This document shows positions 17,299-24,523 of a stretch of 64,000 nucleotides of DNA, piece by piece. Every line of letters starts with the position of its first letter. Position 1 is the stretch's first letter. Source of the stretch: Aphanothece saxicola GSE-SYN-MK-01-06B (GTDB lineage Bacteria > Cyanobacteriota > Cyanobacteriia > PCC-6307 > Cyanobiaceae); assembly GCA_019359745.1 (NCBI GenBank), contig JAHHGT010000003.1:1-64000 (forward strand), in the 5' to 3' direction. The translations under genes were made by a program, and so were the position numbers. The notes below the pieces were generated by a model that was given only the letters and a program-made list of their open reading frames with translations, ran no database searches and was not told the origin of the DNA.

Positions 17299-17930
17299 TT
17301 GTTGGGCTGGGGAGTCATCCGGAGGTAGGGACGGATTTCAGTGACTCCTTTGGGGAACTTCGTCCGGGCTTCGTCGGTGGGGATCGAGGGCACCACCACA
17401 CAGTCCTCACCGTCCTTCCAGTTCACAGGTGTGGCCACCTGGTGGTGGTCGGTGAGCTGGAGGGAATCGATCACCCGCAGGATCTCATCGAAATTGCGGC
17501 CCGTGCTGGCGGGGTAGGTGATCTGCAGACGCAGCTTCTTGTTGGGGTCGATGATGAACACCGAACGCACCGTGAGATTGCTGAGGGCATTGGGGTGGAT
17601 CATGCCGTAAAGGCTGCTCACCTTCTTGTCGCTGTCCGCCAGGATCGGATAATCGACGGTGGTGTTCTGGGTTTCGTTGATGTCGCCGATCCAGCCCTTG
17701 TGGCTCTCGGCGGAATCGACGCTCAGGGCGATCGTTTTCACATGGCGCTTCTCCCATTCGGCCCGCAGCCGTGAGACCTCGCCCAACTCCGTCGTGCAGA
17801 CGGGGGTGTAGTCGGCGGGATGGGAGAACAGCACCACCCAGCTGTCGCCGGCGAAGTCGTAAAGGTTGATCGGGCCGAGCTGGGACTCCTGAGTGAAATC
17901 AGGCACGGTATCGCCCAGTTGCAGGGTCAT
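17295..17930 (-). CDS. 1-Cys (Prx6-type) peroxiredoxin, C-terminal part of the fused frame
   Basis: The 211-residue module reduces peroxides through the peroxidatic Cys45 in DYTPVCTTELG. It has the 1-Cys signature order: HPADYTPVCTTE, SVDSAESHKGWIGDI, long C-terminal arm ending EIRPYLRMTPQPNK. The internal ATG at 17930 (MTLQLGDTVPDF) is exactly where stand-alone family members begin, so an independent product is plausible even though the frame is open from hflX. Its TGA overlaps the ktrB ATG. Confidence 0.9.
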   Translation of the reverse strand: MTLQLGDTVPDFTQESQLGPINLYDFAGDSWVVLFSHPADYTPVCTTELGEVSRLRAEWEKRHVKTIALSVDSAESHKGWIGDINETQNTTVDYPILADSDKKVSSLYGMIHPNALSNLTVRSVFIIDPNKKLRLQITYPASTGRNFDEILRVIDSLQLTDHHQVATPVNWKDGEDCVVVPSIPTDEARTKFPKGVTEIRPYLRMTPQPNK

Positions 17931-19634
17931 CGGAGAAGAATTGGCGCCGGCTGATGCTGGCACAGCCGTGGGGCCGCCCGTCGTGGTTCCGGCGGGCCAG
18001 GACTGAAGCTCCTGGCGCAGATGCTGGAGTCCCAGGTCCGCCGTGGCCGAAACGAACAGCATCCGCGGATCGACGGCCCTGGCCCGCTCCAGTTCGCCGC
18101 TGGCGCAGCGGTCGATCTGGTTGCCGATCACCCGCCTGGGCATGGTGGCCTGCAGGGAATCGAGGATCGCCTGCACGGTGGTGAGCTGCTCAGGCCAGGC
18201 GGGATCAGCCAGGTCGACGACGATCAGCAGGCCGTCGGCATCGAGGGCCTCCTCGAAGGTGGAGCGGAACGCCTCCATCAGCTGGGGGGGCAGATCGCGG
18301 ATGAATCCCACCGTGTCGGTGACCAGCAGGGGCTGGCCGTCCGTGCCGCCGCCCGCCGTCCGCTCGATGCGGCGGGTGGTGGGATCGAGGGTGGCGAAGA
18401 GCTTGTCCTCCGCCAGCACGGCCTGGCTGCCGCTGGCCCCGGTGAGGGCGTTGAGCAGGGAGCTCTTGCCCGCATTGGTGTACCCCACCAGGGCCACCCG
18501 CGGCAGGTCGCGGCGCCCTTCCCGCAGGCGGGCCCGGTGGGCTCCCAACCGCTGCACCTCCCGCTGCAGCCGCTCGATGCGACGGGCGATGGCGCGTCGG
18601 TCTTTCTCCAGCTGGGTTTCGCCCGGACCCCGGGTGCCGATGCCGCCCCCCTGGCGCGACAGGCTCAGTCCCCGGCCGGTGAGCCGCGGCAGGCGGTAGC
18701 GCAGCTGGGCCAGCTCCACCTGCAGCCGTCCGGCGCCGCTCGCCGCCCGCTGGGCAAAGATGTCGAGGATCAGTTCGCTGCGGTCGCTCACCGGCAGGTC
18801 GAGCAGCCCCTCCAGGTCGCGGGCCTGGGCCGGAGTGAGTTCCCGGTCGGCCACCACCAGGCTGGCGCCGACGCGGCGCGCTTCCAGGGCCGCCTCCCGC
18901 AGCTTGCCCTCCCCCCAGGGGCTGCGGGAGACAGGGCCATGGCGGCGCTGCTCCACCCGGCCCACCGGCACGGCACCGGCACTGCGCACCAGGCCCTCGA
19001 GCTCAGCGATGCGCCGGTCGCTCAGGGCCCGGTCACCGCTGGTCTGTACAAGCAGGAGCACCCGTTCGGGGCCCTCCAGGGCCGGGGTGGGGGCCGCCTC
19101 CGGCGACTCCTCAGCGGCGATGGCGATGGGGTCGAGGCCGCAGAGGTCGGCCAGATCCCCCTCCAGGGCGCAGGTCCAGGCGCGATCACCGCTGCCGGCC
19201 GGGGTGTGAACCGCCGCTGGCCAGCGTCCTCCGGCGTCCGGCTGCTGGCCGAAGCGCAGCCAGAGGTCCGGCGCCACGTCCATGCCCACCACGGCTTCCT
19301 GGGCCGAGGGCTGCAGGTGCGCCTGGCGCCCGGCGCCCGCACAGGTGAGCAGACGCAGGTTGTGGCCCTGACGCCTGGAGGGGCCGGGAAGTTTCTCCAG
19401 CAGGCGCGCCGAATGGTCCAGCTCCCCCACCCACAGCAGCCGGCAGAGGCCGCGCCCGTCCACCACCAGGGTGAGGGGCAACTCCAGGTCGCGGCCTTCG
19501 GCCGCCAGGCGCTGCAGGGTGAGCAGATCCGCCACCGCATCGCCCGGGTGACGCCGGTGGCAGATCTGCTCCAGCCGGCGTCGCTCCGCGGGCCGCAGAC
19601 CCACCGTTTTGCCGGCCAGCACCCCCTGCCTCAA
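17295..19634 (-). CDS. hflX: HflX GTPase joined in frame to a 1-Cys peroxiredoxin
   Basis: HflX is a ribosome-binding GTPase. Residues 1 to about 545 are a full HflX: N-terminal domain, then PRVALVGYTNAGKSSLLNAL (P-loop near residue 383), the switch region around DKLFATLDPTTR, DTVGFIRDLP and NQID. No stop codon separates it from the peroxiredoxin; the frame continues through a Pro/Ala/Ser-rich linker (PAGTTTGGPTAVPASAGANSSP) into MTLQLGDTVPDF. Start is TTG 19634, overlapping the HAD stop as TTGA. Either a 779-residue fusion is made, or the peroxiredoxin is started internally at 17930. Confidence 0.88.
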   Translation of the reverse strand: MRQGVLAGKTVGLRPAERRRLEQICHRRHPGDAVADLLTLQRLAAEGRDLELPLTLVVDGRGLCRLLWVGELDHSARLLEKLPGPSRRQGHNLRLLTCAGAGRQAHLQPSAQEAVVGMDVAPDLWLRFGQQPDAGGRWPAAVHTPAGSGDRAWTCALEGDLADLCGLDPIAIAAEESPEAAPTPALEGPERVLLLVQTSGDRALSDRRIAELEGLVRSAGAVPVGRVEQRRHGPVSRSPWGEGKLREAALEARRVGASLVVADRELTPAQARDLEGLLDLPVSDRSELILDIFAQRAASGAGRLQVELAQLRYRLPRLTGRGLSLSRQGGGIGTRGPGETQLEKDRRAIARRIERLQREVQRLGAHRARLREGRRDLPRVALVGYTNAGKSSLLNALTGASGSQAVLAEDKLFATLDPTTRRIERTAGGGTDGQPLLVTDTVGFIRDLPPQLMEAFRSTFEEALDADGLLIVVDLADPAWPEQLTTVQAILDSLQATMPRRVIGNQIDRCASGELERARAVDPRMLFVSATADLGLQHLRQELQSWPAGTTTGGPTAVPASAGANSSPMTLQLGDTVPDFTQESQLGPINLYDFAGDSWVVLFSHPADYTPVCTTELGEVSRLRAEWEKRHVKTIALSVDSAESHKGWIGDINETQNTTVDYPILADSDKKVSSLYGMIHPNALSNLTVRSVFIIDPNKKLRLQITYPASTGRNFDEILRVIDSLQLTDHHQVATPVNWKDGEDCVVVPSIPTDEARTKFPKGVTEIRPYLRMTPQPNK

Positions 19635-20281
19635 GGACGCCGCACCAGCAGGCAGCGCACGCCGGCGGCGCGGGCGCCGGCCCCATCCTCCGGGCTGTCA
19701 CCCACATGCCAGACCTGGGACGGCGGCAGATCCATCGCCTCCAGGGCGACCTGGAAGGGCACCGGCGACGGCTTGGCGGCCCCGGCACGGCTGGACACCA
19801 CCACCGTCCCGAACAGATCCGCCAGGCCCAGGCCCTCGAGCAGCGGCTGCAGCCGCCGGTCGAAGTTGCTGACCACGGCCAGGCGCAATCCCGCCCCGTG
19901 CCAGCGACGCAGAACGGAGGGGACGTCGGCGTAGACGTGCCATAGCAAGGGATCGGCGAAACGATCGAACAGGGCGTCATGGAGGGCCGCCGGGGCCACG
20001 GCCGCACCGGCGGCTGCCAGGACGGCGTCGATGCGCTCCGCCCACCAGCGGCGCTCCGCCTGCAGCAGGCTGTCGCCTTCAAGGCCGGGGAAGGCCAGGG
20101 GTGGGGCCTGGCGCAGCACGCCAGGGAAGGCCCGATCGATGGCGCCGGCGGCGACGTCGATGCTGTGCTCGGCCGCCACGGCGGCATAGGTGTACCCCAC
20201 CGAGCGGCGCAGCCCGATCAAGGTGCCCATGGCATCGAGCAGCAGGCCCCGGGGACGGGGCCAGGTCTGCGTCGCCGTCAT
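19631..20281 (-). CDS. HAD-IA family phosphatase
   Basis: The 216-residue protein has HAD motif I in the variant LLLDAMGTLIGL, motif II VVSNFDRRL, the conserved Lys in AAKPSPVPFQVAL and motif IV WHVGDSPEDGAGARAAG. Motif I shows DAMGT: the nucleophile Asp is kept and the usual second Asp is Met, as in some eukaryote-like HDHD3 members. The substrate is unknown. ATG 20281 overlaps the NDH-2 stop (ATGA); its own TGA overlaps the hflX start. Confidence 0.87.
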   Translation of the reverse strand: MTATQTWPRPRGLLLDAMGTLIGLRRSVGYTYAAVAAEHSIDVAAGAIDRAFPGVLRQAPPLAFPGLEGDSLLQAERRWWAERIDAVLAAAGAAVAPAALHDALFDRFADPLLWHVYADVPSVLRRWHGAGLRLAVVSNFDRRLQPLLEGLGLADLFGTVVVSSRAGAAKPSPVPFQVALEAMDLPPSQVWHVGDSPEDGAGARAAGVRCLLVRRP

Positions 20282-21492
20282 GGTGTCCATTCGGCCAGCC
20301 AGCCGGCGGCGACCCGGAGCTGGTGGGCCCGGCCCGGCAGACGGGTCAGGTAGGCCAGCCGGCGCAGTTGGTAGGCCGCCGGCCCGGCCAGGGTGACTCC
20401 GGCGGCGGTGAGGCTGGCTTCACCGATTCCCAGGCTCATCATTTCGCCCAGGTCCTTCCACTGGAAGGGCTCCAGGGGTTCGTCCCGCAAGGACCGGATC
20501 AGGTTGGTGGCCAGCACCGAGGCCTGCTGAAAGGCCACCTGGGCCGTGGCCGGCGTGGCCGTGCCGGGGGCTTCTCCAGCCGTTCCCTCCGGATCCACCG
20601 GGGCGGCCAGATCGCCGGCGGCAAACAGATCACCATGGTCCCGCAGGCGCAGATCGGCACTGCAGAGCAGGCGGCCGCGGCTGTCGCAGGCGGGAGCGGG
20701 ATCGATTCGAGGTGCCCGGAAGCTCAGACCTGCGGTCCAGACCACCGCCCGAACGGCCAGGGTTTCGCTGTGGGAGGTGCTGTCCCCATCGGAATGGCAG
20801 CGGAGGCTGATCGCCTCGGCCTCCACCGCTTCCACCTGGGTGCGGAGGCGCAGACGCACGTCACGACGCCGCAGGGCGAGGTCGGCCTGTTCCCGGTTGA
20901 AGGCCCTGGCCTGGGGCAGCAGCTGGGGCCCCTGTTCGATCAGTTCGATCACGGCGCTGCCCTCGGCCATGTCGGCGAGCTTGCAGGCCAGCTCCACTCC
21001 GGTGGGCCCCGCCCCCACCACGGCGATGCGCTGGAGGGGGCGCCGTTGCCGTTTCAGGTCGGCCACCAGGCGCTGGAGCCGCTCCACATCGGCCAGGCTG
21101 CGAAAGCCCAGGCTGTGGCGGTCGGCCCCTGGCACCGCAAAGGTGTTGCTCTCGGCGCCGGTGGCGATCACCAGGCGGCCGTAGGACAGGGTCCGGCCAG
21201 ACGCGGTGTGCAGCTGGCGGCTGTCGGCATCGATCCGCTCCACCCGGTCCTGCAACCAGGCCAGGCCACGGCCCGCCAGCAGGCCGTCGTAGCGGGGGGC
21301 GATTTCCCAGCCACGCAGCTCGCCGCTGAGCAGTTCGTAGAGGAGGGGGAGAAACAGGAACCGGTCGTTCGGCTCGATCAGCAGGATGGGCGGATGGTTC
21401 TTCTGTTGGGCCAGGGCCAGGGCCGTGTACAGACCTCCGAAGCCACCCCCGACGATGACGACGTTCTGGGCCTTTTCCGGTTGCCCTTGCAT
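20278..21492 (-). CDS. Type II NADH dehydrogenase (NDH-2 / Ndb family)
   Basis: NDH-2 enzymes are membrane-associated single-chain FAD proteins that oxidise NAD(P)H and reduce quinone without pumping protons. The 404-residue product has an N-terminal FAD dinucleotide motif (VVIVGGGFGGLYTALALA, residues 9-26) and a second NAD(P)H motif (AVVGAGPTGVELACKLAD). FAD contact motif LFAAGDLA follows. It heads the minus-strand gene series and diverges from cysH across a 51-base gap that should contain both promoters. Confidence 0.92.
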   Translation of the reverse strand: MQGQPEKAQNVVIVGGGFGGLYTALALAQQKNHPPILLIEPNDRFLFLPLLYELLSGELRGWEIAPRYDGLLAGRGLAWLQDRVERIDADSRQLHTASGRTLSYGRLVIATGAESNTFAVPGADRHSLGFRSLADVERLQRLVADLKRQRRPLQRIAVVGAGPTGVELACKLADMAEGSAVIELIEQGPQLLPQARAFNREQADLALRRRDVRLRLRTQVEAVEAEAISLRCHSDGDSTSHSETLAVRAVVWTAGLSFRAPRIDPAPACDSRGRLLCSADLRLRDHGDLFAAGDLAAPVDPEGTAGEAPGTATPATAQVAFQQASVLATNLIRSLRDEPLEPFQWKDLGEMMSLGIGEASLTAAGVTLAGPAAYQLRRLAYLTRLPGRAHQLRVAAGWLAEWTP

Positions 21493-21543
21493 GGCGTCAC
21501 CTTAACCACAATCCCCGGAGGCCCGAAGGGCGATGATGGGGAG

Positions 21544-22365
21544 ATGGTGTCCTTCCCCCTCACGGCTTCCATTAGCCCCGAGGGCAGCGCGGCGGGTCTG
21601 GATGCGGCCCACCAGGCCCTGCCCCGCGATCGTCACGGAGCGGTCATCGACCTTGGTCTCGCCCGTTCCGAGCTTGAGCCTCTCGATGCCATCGGCCGGA
21701 TGCGCTGGGCCCAGGAGGCCTTCGCTGACCACTTCGCCATCACCACGAGCTTCGGCATCCAGTCCGCAGTGATGCTGCACATGGTGAGCGCCCTCGACGG
21801 CTCCGGCGCCTGGCCGGCGATCCCCGTGCTCTGGGTCGATACGGGCTATCTGCCCCCCGAGACCTACCGCTATGCGGACGAGCTCTGCGATCGCCTCAAG
21901 ATCGATCTGCATGTCCTGCAGGCCGACATGAGCCCGGCCCGGATGGAGGCCCTGCACGGCCGCCTCTGGGAAACGGGAAATGGCGATGACATGCGCACGT
22001 ACAACCGTCTGCGCAAGGTCGAACCCCTCGACCGGGGGCTGGAGCAGCTGGAGGTGCATTGCTGGGCCAGTGGCGTGCGCGCCGGTCAGACCGACCACCG
22101 CGGTGCGATGCACTGTCTCGATGCGGTGCGGGAGCGTTGGTCGCTGCGGCCACTGCTCGCCTGGAGCCGCCGCGACATCTACTACTACATGCAGGAGCAC
22201 GACCTGCCCCAGCACCCGCTGTTCGAGCAGGGCTATTCCACCGTGGGCGACTGGCACACCAGCGCCCCTGACGACGGCACCACCAGCGGCCGGGCCACAC
22301 GGTTTGGCGGACTTCAGCAGGAGTGCGGCATCCACATGCCCGGGCTGATGGGCGAGGGGATCTGA
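21544..22365 (+). CDS. cysH: Phosphoadenylyl-sulfate reductase
   Basis: CysH reduces PAPS (or APS) to sulfite in assimilatory sulfate reduction. The 273-residue protein has the P-loop-like segment ITTSFGIQSAVMLH, WVDTGYLPPETYRYAD, RKVEPLDRGL and the C-terminal catalytic ECGIH. The extra CC...CxxC cysteines of the APS-reductase type are not seen, which favours PAPS as substrate. Start at ATG 21544 follows a short divergent promoter gap. coaX starts one base after its stop. Confidence 0.94.
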   Translation: MVSFPLTASISPEGSAAGLDAAHQALPRDRHGAVIDLGLARSELEPLDAIGRMRWAQEAFADHFAITTSFGIQSAVMLHMVSALDGSGAWPAIPVLWVDTGYLPPETYRYADELCDRLKIDLHVLQADMSPARMEALHGRLWETGNGDDMRTYNRLRKVEPLDRGLEQLEVHCWASGVRAGQTDHRGAMHCLDAVRERWSLRPLLAWSRRDIYYYMQEHDLPQHPLFEQGYSTVGDWHTSAPDDGTTSGRATRFGGLQQECGIHMPGLMGEGI

Positions 22366-22366
22366 G

Positions 22367-23128
22367 GTGTCGGCTCGCCAGCTCCGCTGGCTGCTGATCG
22401 GCAACAGCCGCTGGCACTGGGCCCTGGACGAGGCGGACGGGCAGGGCGGCGAACGGGCGCCGCAATTCCTGCACCTGCCCCCGCAGGCGGCTGCGGTGGA
22501 TCCCCCTGTGGCCTGGGCGGCGGTGGGTCCGGTGCCGCCCGAGGCCGCCCTGCCGGCGGAGACGCGCCTGGCGCTGCAGGATGTGCCACTGGCAGAGGCC
22601 CCCCCCTGGCTGGGGATCGATCGGGCCCTGGCGGGCTGGTGGGCGGCACGGCTCACAGGCAGCCCCGTGCTGGTGGCCGATGCCGGCACCGTGCTGAGCC
22701 TCACCCTGGTGGACGGCCGCGGTCGCTTCGCCGGCGGCCGGTTGATGGCGGGCGCTGCCCTTCAGCTGGGGGCCATGGGCTCGGGCACCGAGGGCTTGCC
22801 TTGCCTGGAGAGGGGCTTGGCGAGTGCCGTCGGCGGGGAGGCCTGGCCGCGGGCCACCGAGGCGGCCATGCGGCAGGGGGTGGCCGAGGGGCTGGCCGCC
22901 GCGGTGCTGGAGGCCGGACGTCAGGCCCTGGCACTGGACGCCGGCTGCAGGATCGTGCTCACAGGGGGTGACGGATCAACCCTGCTGCCGCTGTTGCGCA
23001 GGGCAGCAGGGATGGGGGAGGAGGTCCTGCTGCACCGCCCCGAACTCTGCCTGGAGGCCCTGGTGGCCCTGCGGTCCCGTCCGCCGGTCGGCGCCGCTCA
23101 GGCCAGGCCCAGATCCTCGAGGATCTGA
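22367..23128 (+). CDS. coaX: Type III pantothenate kinase
   Basis: CoaX phosphorylates pantothenate in the first step of coenzyme A synthesis. The 253-residue product has the acetate-kinase-superfamily motifs LIGNSRWHWAL (phosphate-binding; the usual DxGNT is changed to IGNSR), the catalytic VADAGTVLSLTLVD and LTGGDGSTLLPLL. GTG at 22367 is the only start that keeps the first motif. The 3' end overlaps the convergent bcp gene by 31 bases, and the last few residues are probably not conserved. Confidence 0.9.
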   Translation: MSARQLRWLLIGNSRWHWALDEADGQGGERAPQFLHLPPQAAAVDPPVAWAAVGPVPPEAALPAETRLALQDVPLAEAPPWLGIDRALAGWWAARLTGSPVLVADAGTVLSLTLVDGRGRFAGGRLMAGAALQLGAMGSGTEGLPCLERGLASAVGGEAWPRATEAAMRQGVAEGLAAAVLEAGRQALALDAGCRIVLTGGDGSTLLPLLRRAAGMGEEVLLHRPELCLEALVALRSRPPVGAAQARPRSSRI

Positions 23129-23565
23129 TCGGCCATGGCTTCGGCCTTCACCTTGAGATAAATGCGCTCCAGCTTGCCCTCGGCATCGACCACGAAGGTG
23201 TGCCGCATCATCCCCATGTACTCCTTGCCCATGAACTTCTTGAGGCCATAGCTGGCGTAGGACTCGGCCACCGGGCAGGGCTCGGCATCGGTCAGCAGGG
23301 TGAAGGGCAGGTCGTACTTGGCGACGAACTTGCCATGGCTGGCCGCACCGTCCTTGCTGATTCCCAGCACCCGGATGCCGTGGGTTTCGAAGGCGCTCCA
23401 GCGGTCCCTGAAGTTGCAGGCTTCCTTCGTGCAGCCCGGAGTGTCGTCCTTGGGGTAGAAGTAAATCACCACACGCTGCCCCTTCAACGCGGCCAGGGAC
23501 ACGACCTCGCCCTTCTGATCGGGGAGGCTGAAATCGGGGGCTGGATCTCCCACCTGCAGGGCCAT
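23098..23565 (-). CDS. bcp: Thioredoxin-dependent peroxiredoxin (Bcp/PrxQ)
   Basis: PrxQ reduces hydroperoxides with electrons from thioredoxin. The 155-residue protein has peroxidatic Cys45 and resolving Cys50 in DTPGCTKEACNFRD, the helix-spaced arrangement of alpha-type PrxQ. The ATG at 23565 gives the family start MALQVGDPAPDFSLPDQ. It is a single gene, overlapping coaX tail to tail. It is the second peroxiredoxin in the window and is unrelated in position to the 1-Cys type. Confidence 0.95.
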   Translation of the reverse strand: MALQVGDPAPDFSLPDQKGEVVSLAALKGQRVVIYFYPKDDTPGCTKEACNFRDRWSAFETHGIRVLGISKDGAASHGKFVAKYDLPFTLLTDAEPCPVAESYASYGLKKFMGKEYMGMMRHTFVVDAEGKLERIYLKVKAEAMADQILEDLGLA

Positions 23566-23791
23566 GGATCGAACCTTGAAAACAAAGGTGTCCCCTGTAG
23601 CCTAGGGGAAACGGTTTGTGGGTCCGCTTCGACACCCTTGGCCTTCAGAACCGGCCCAGTCGCGGCGAGACAACCCCAGATCTTCCCTGAGACACCTGAC
23701 TTGTGTGTGGAGAGGCAAAGAAACCGCACACGCGTTGTAGGCAGAAGCACCTTGGATCGCTAGGTTGATTTTGAAGTCAACATCGTCTCCC

Positions 23792-24463
23792 GTGTTCAAG
23801 CAACTTCTCACCGGTCTCTTCGTGGGAACGGCCCTCACGGCTTCCGTGCTGCCCGCTTCCGCGGCTGTGGACAACGACCTGCCCGTCCGTTGGAACACCG
23901 GCGCTGCCGTGTGGTCGACGAACCAAGCGGCCTTCGACACCTTCCTCGATTCCGGTGACATCACCGACCGTGGCCTCGAGGGCGGTCTCGCCCGCTCCGG
24001 CTGGACCTCCGATGAGGTCAAGTCGGGCATGACCAAGACCTACGCCGTCAACCTCGTCGGGGTGTCGCGCTTCCTTTACTCCGACGCCGGCGTCAAGTTC
24101 CTCAAGAACGCGACCAACAGCTACTTCCCTTACTACAGCATGAATACCTATGCTGTTCAGGCCCTGCGGTCGGCGATCATCTCCGACTCCAAGGACGGTT
24201 CGATCTCCTCGGCCGGCATCATGAAGGCCCTGCCCACCGACTTCCGTCTGGCTGATTTCTGCAACACCTACACCGGTGCGCAGAACATCTGTGCCGAGGG
24301 TCGTTGCGCGCCCGGTACCGCCCAGTGCACCTCCCTGCTCTCCTGGTACGTCTTCCTGCCCGCCTGCATCCAGGCCAACCAGATGGCCGATCCCGTGGCC
24401 ATGGTCCGTGACACCCCCGCCCCTGCTCCGATGATGCAGGAGCCCGTCCGCGGCCTCTGGTGA
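23792..24463 (+). CDS. Secreted protein with DUF1400-like domain
   Basis: The protein begins with a cleavable signal peptide (FKQLLTGLFVGTALTASVLPASA, cleavage before AVDND). The mature part contains FLDSGDITDRGLEGGLARSGWTSDEVKSGMTKTYAVNLVGVSRFLYSDAGVKFL and a ...LPTDFRLADF segment, the pattern of the DUF1400 region found N-terminal to cyanobacterial alpha/beta hydrolases. No hydrolase domain follows, so DUF1400 stands alone. The C-terminus has four cysteines. I prefer GTG 23792; the frame could start at TTG 23765. A terminator follows directly. Confidence 0.8.
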   Translation: MFKQLLTGLFVGTALTASVLPASAAVDNDLPVRWNTGAAVWSTNQAAFDTFLDSGDITDRGLEGGLARSGWTSDEVKSGMTKTYAVNLVGVSRFLYSDAGVKFLKNATNSYFPYYSMNTYAVQALRSAIISDSKDGSISSAGIMKALPTDFRLADFCNTYTGAQNICAEGRCAPGTAQCTSLLSWYVFLPACIQANQMADPVAMVRDTPAPAPMMQEPVRGLW

Positions 24464-24497
24464 ACGCTTGGGGAGGGTCTTCCCCCCCGTGCCTTCC

Positions 24498-24523
24498 AGC
24501 CCCGGCTTTGCCGGGGCTTTTTT
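24498..24523 (+). terminator. Rho-independent terminator
   Basis: A 9-bp stem (AGCCCCGGC with GCCGGGGCT), TTT loop and a run of T follow the DUF1400 gene by 34 bases. It abuts the stop of the convergent rarA gene. There is no T tract on the other strand. Confidence 0.9.
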
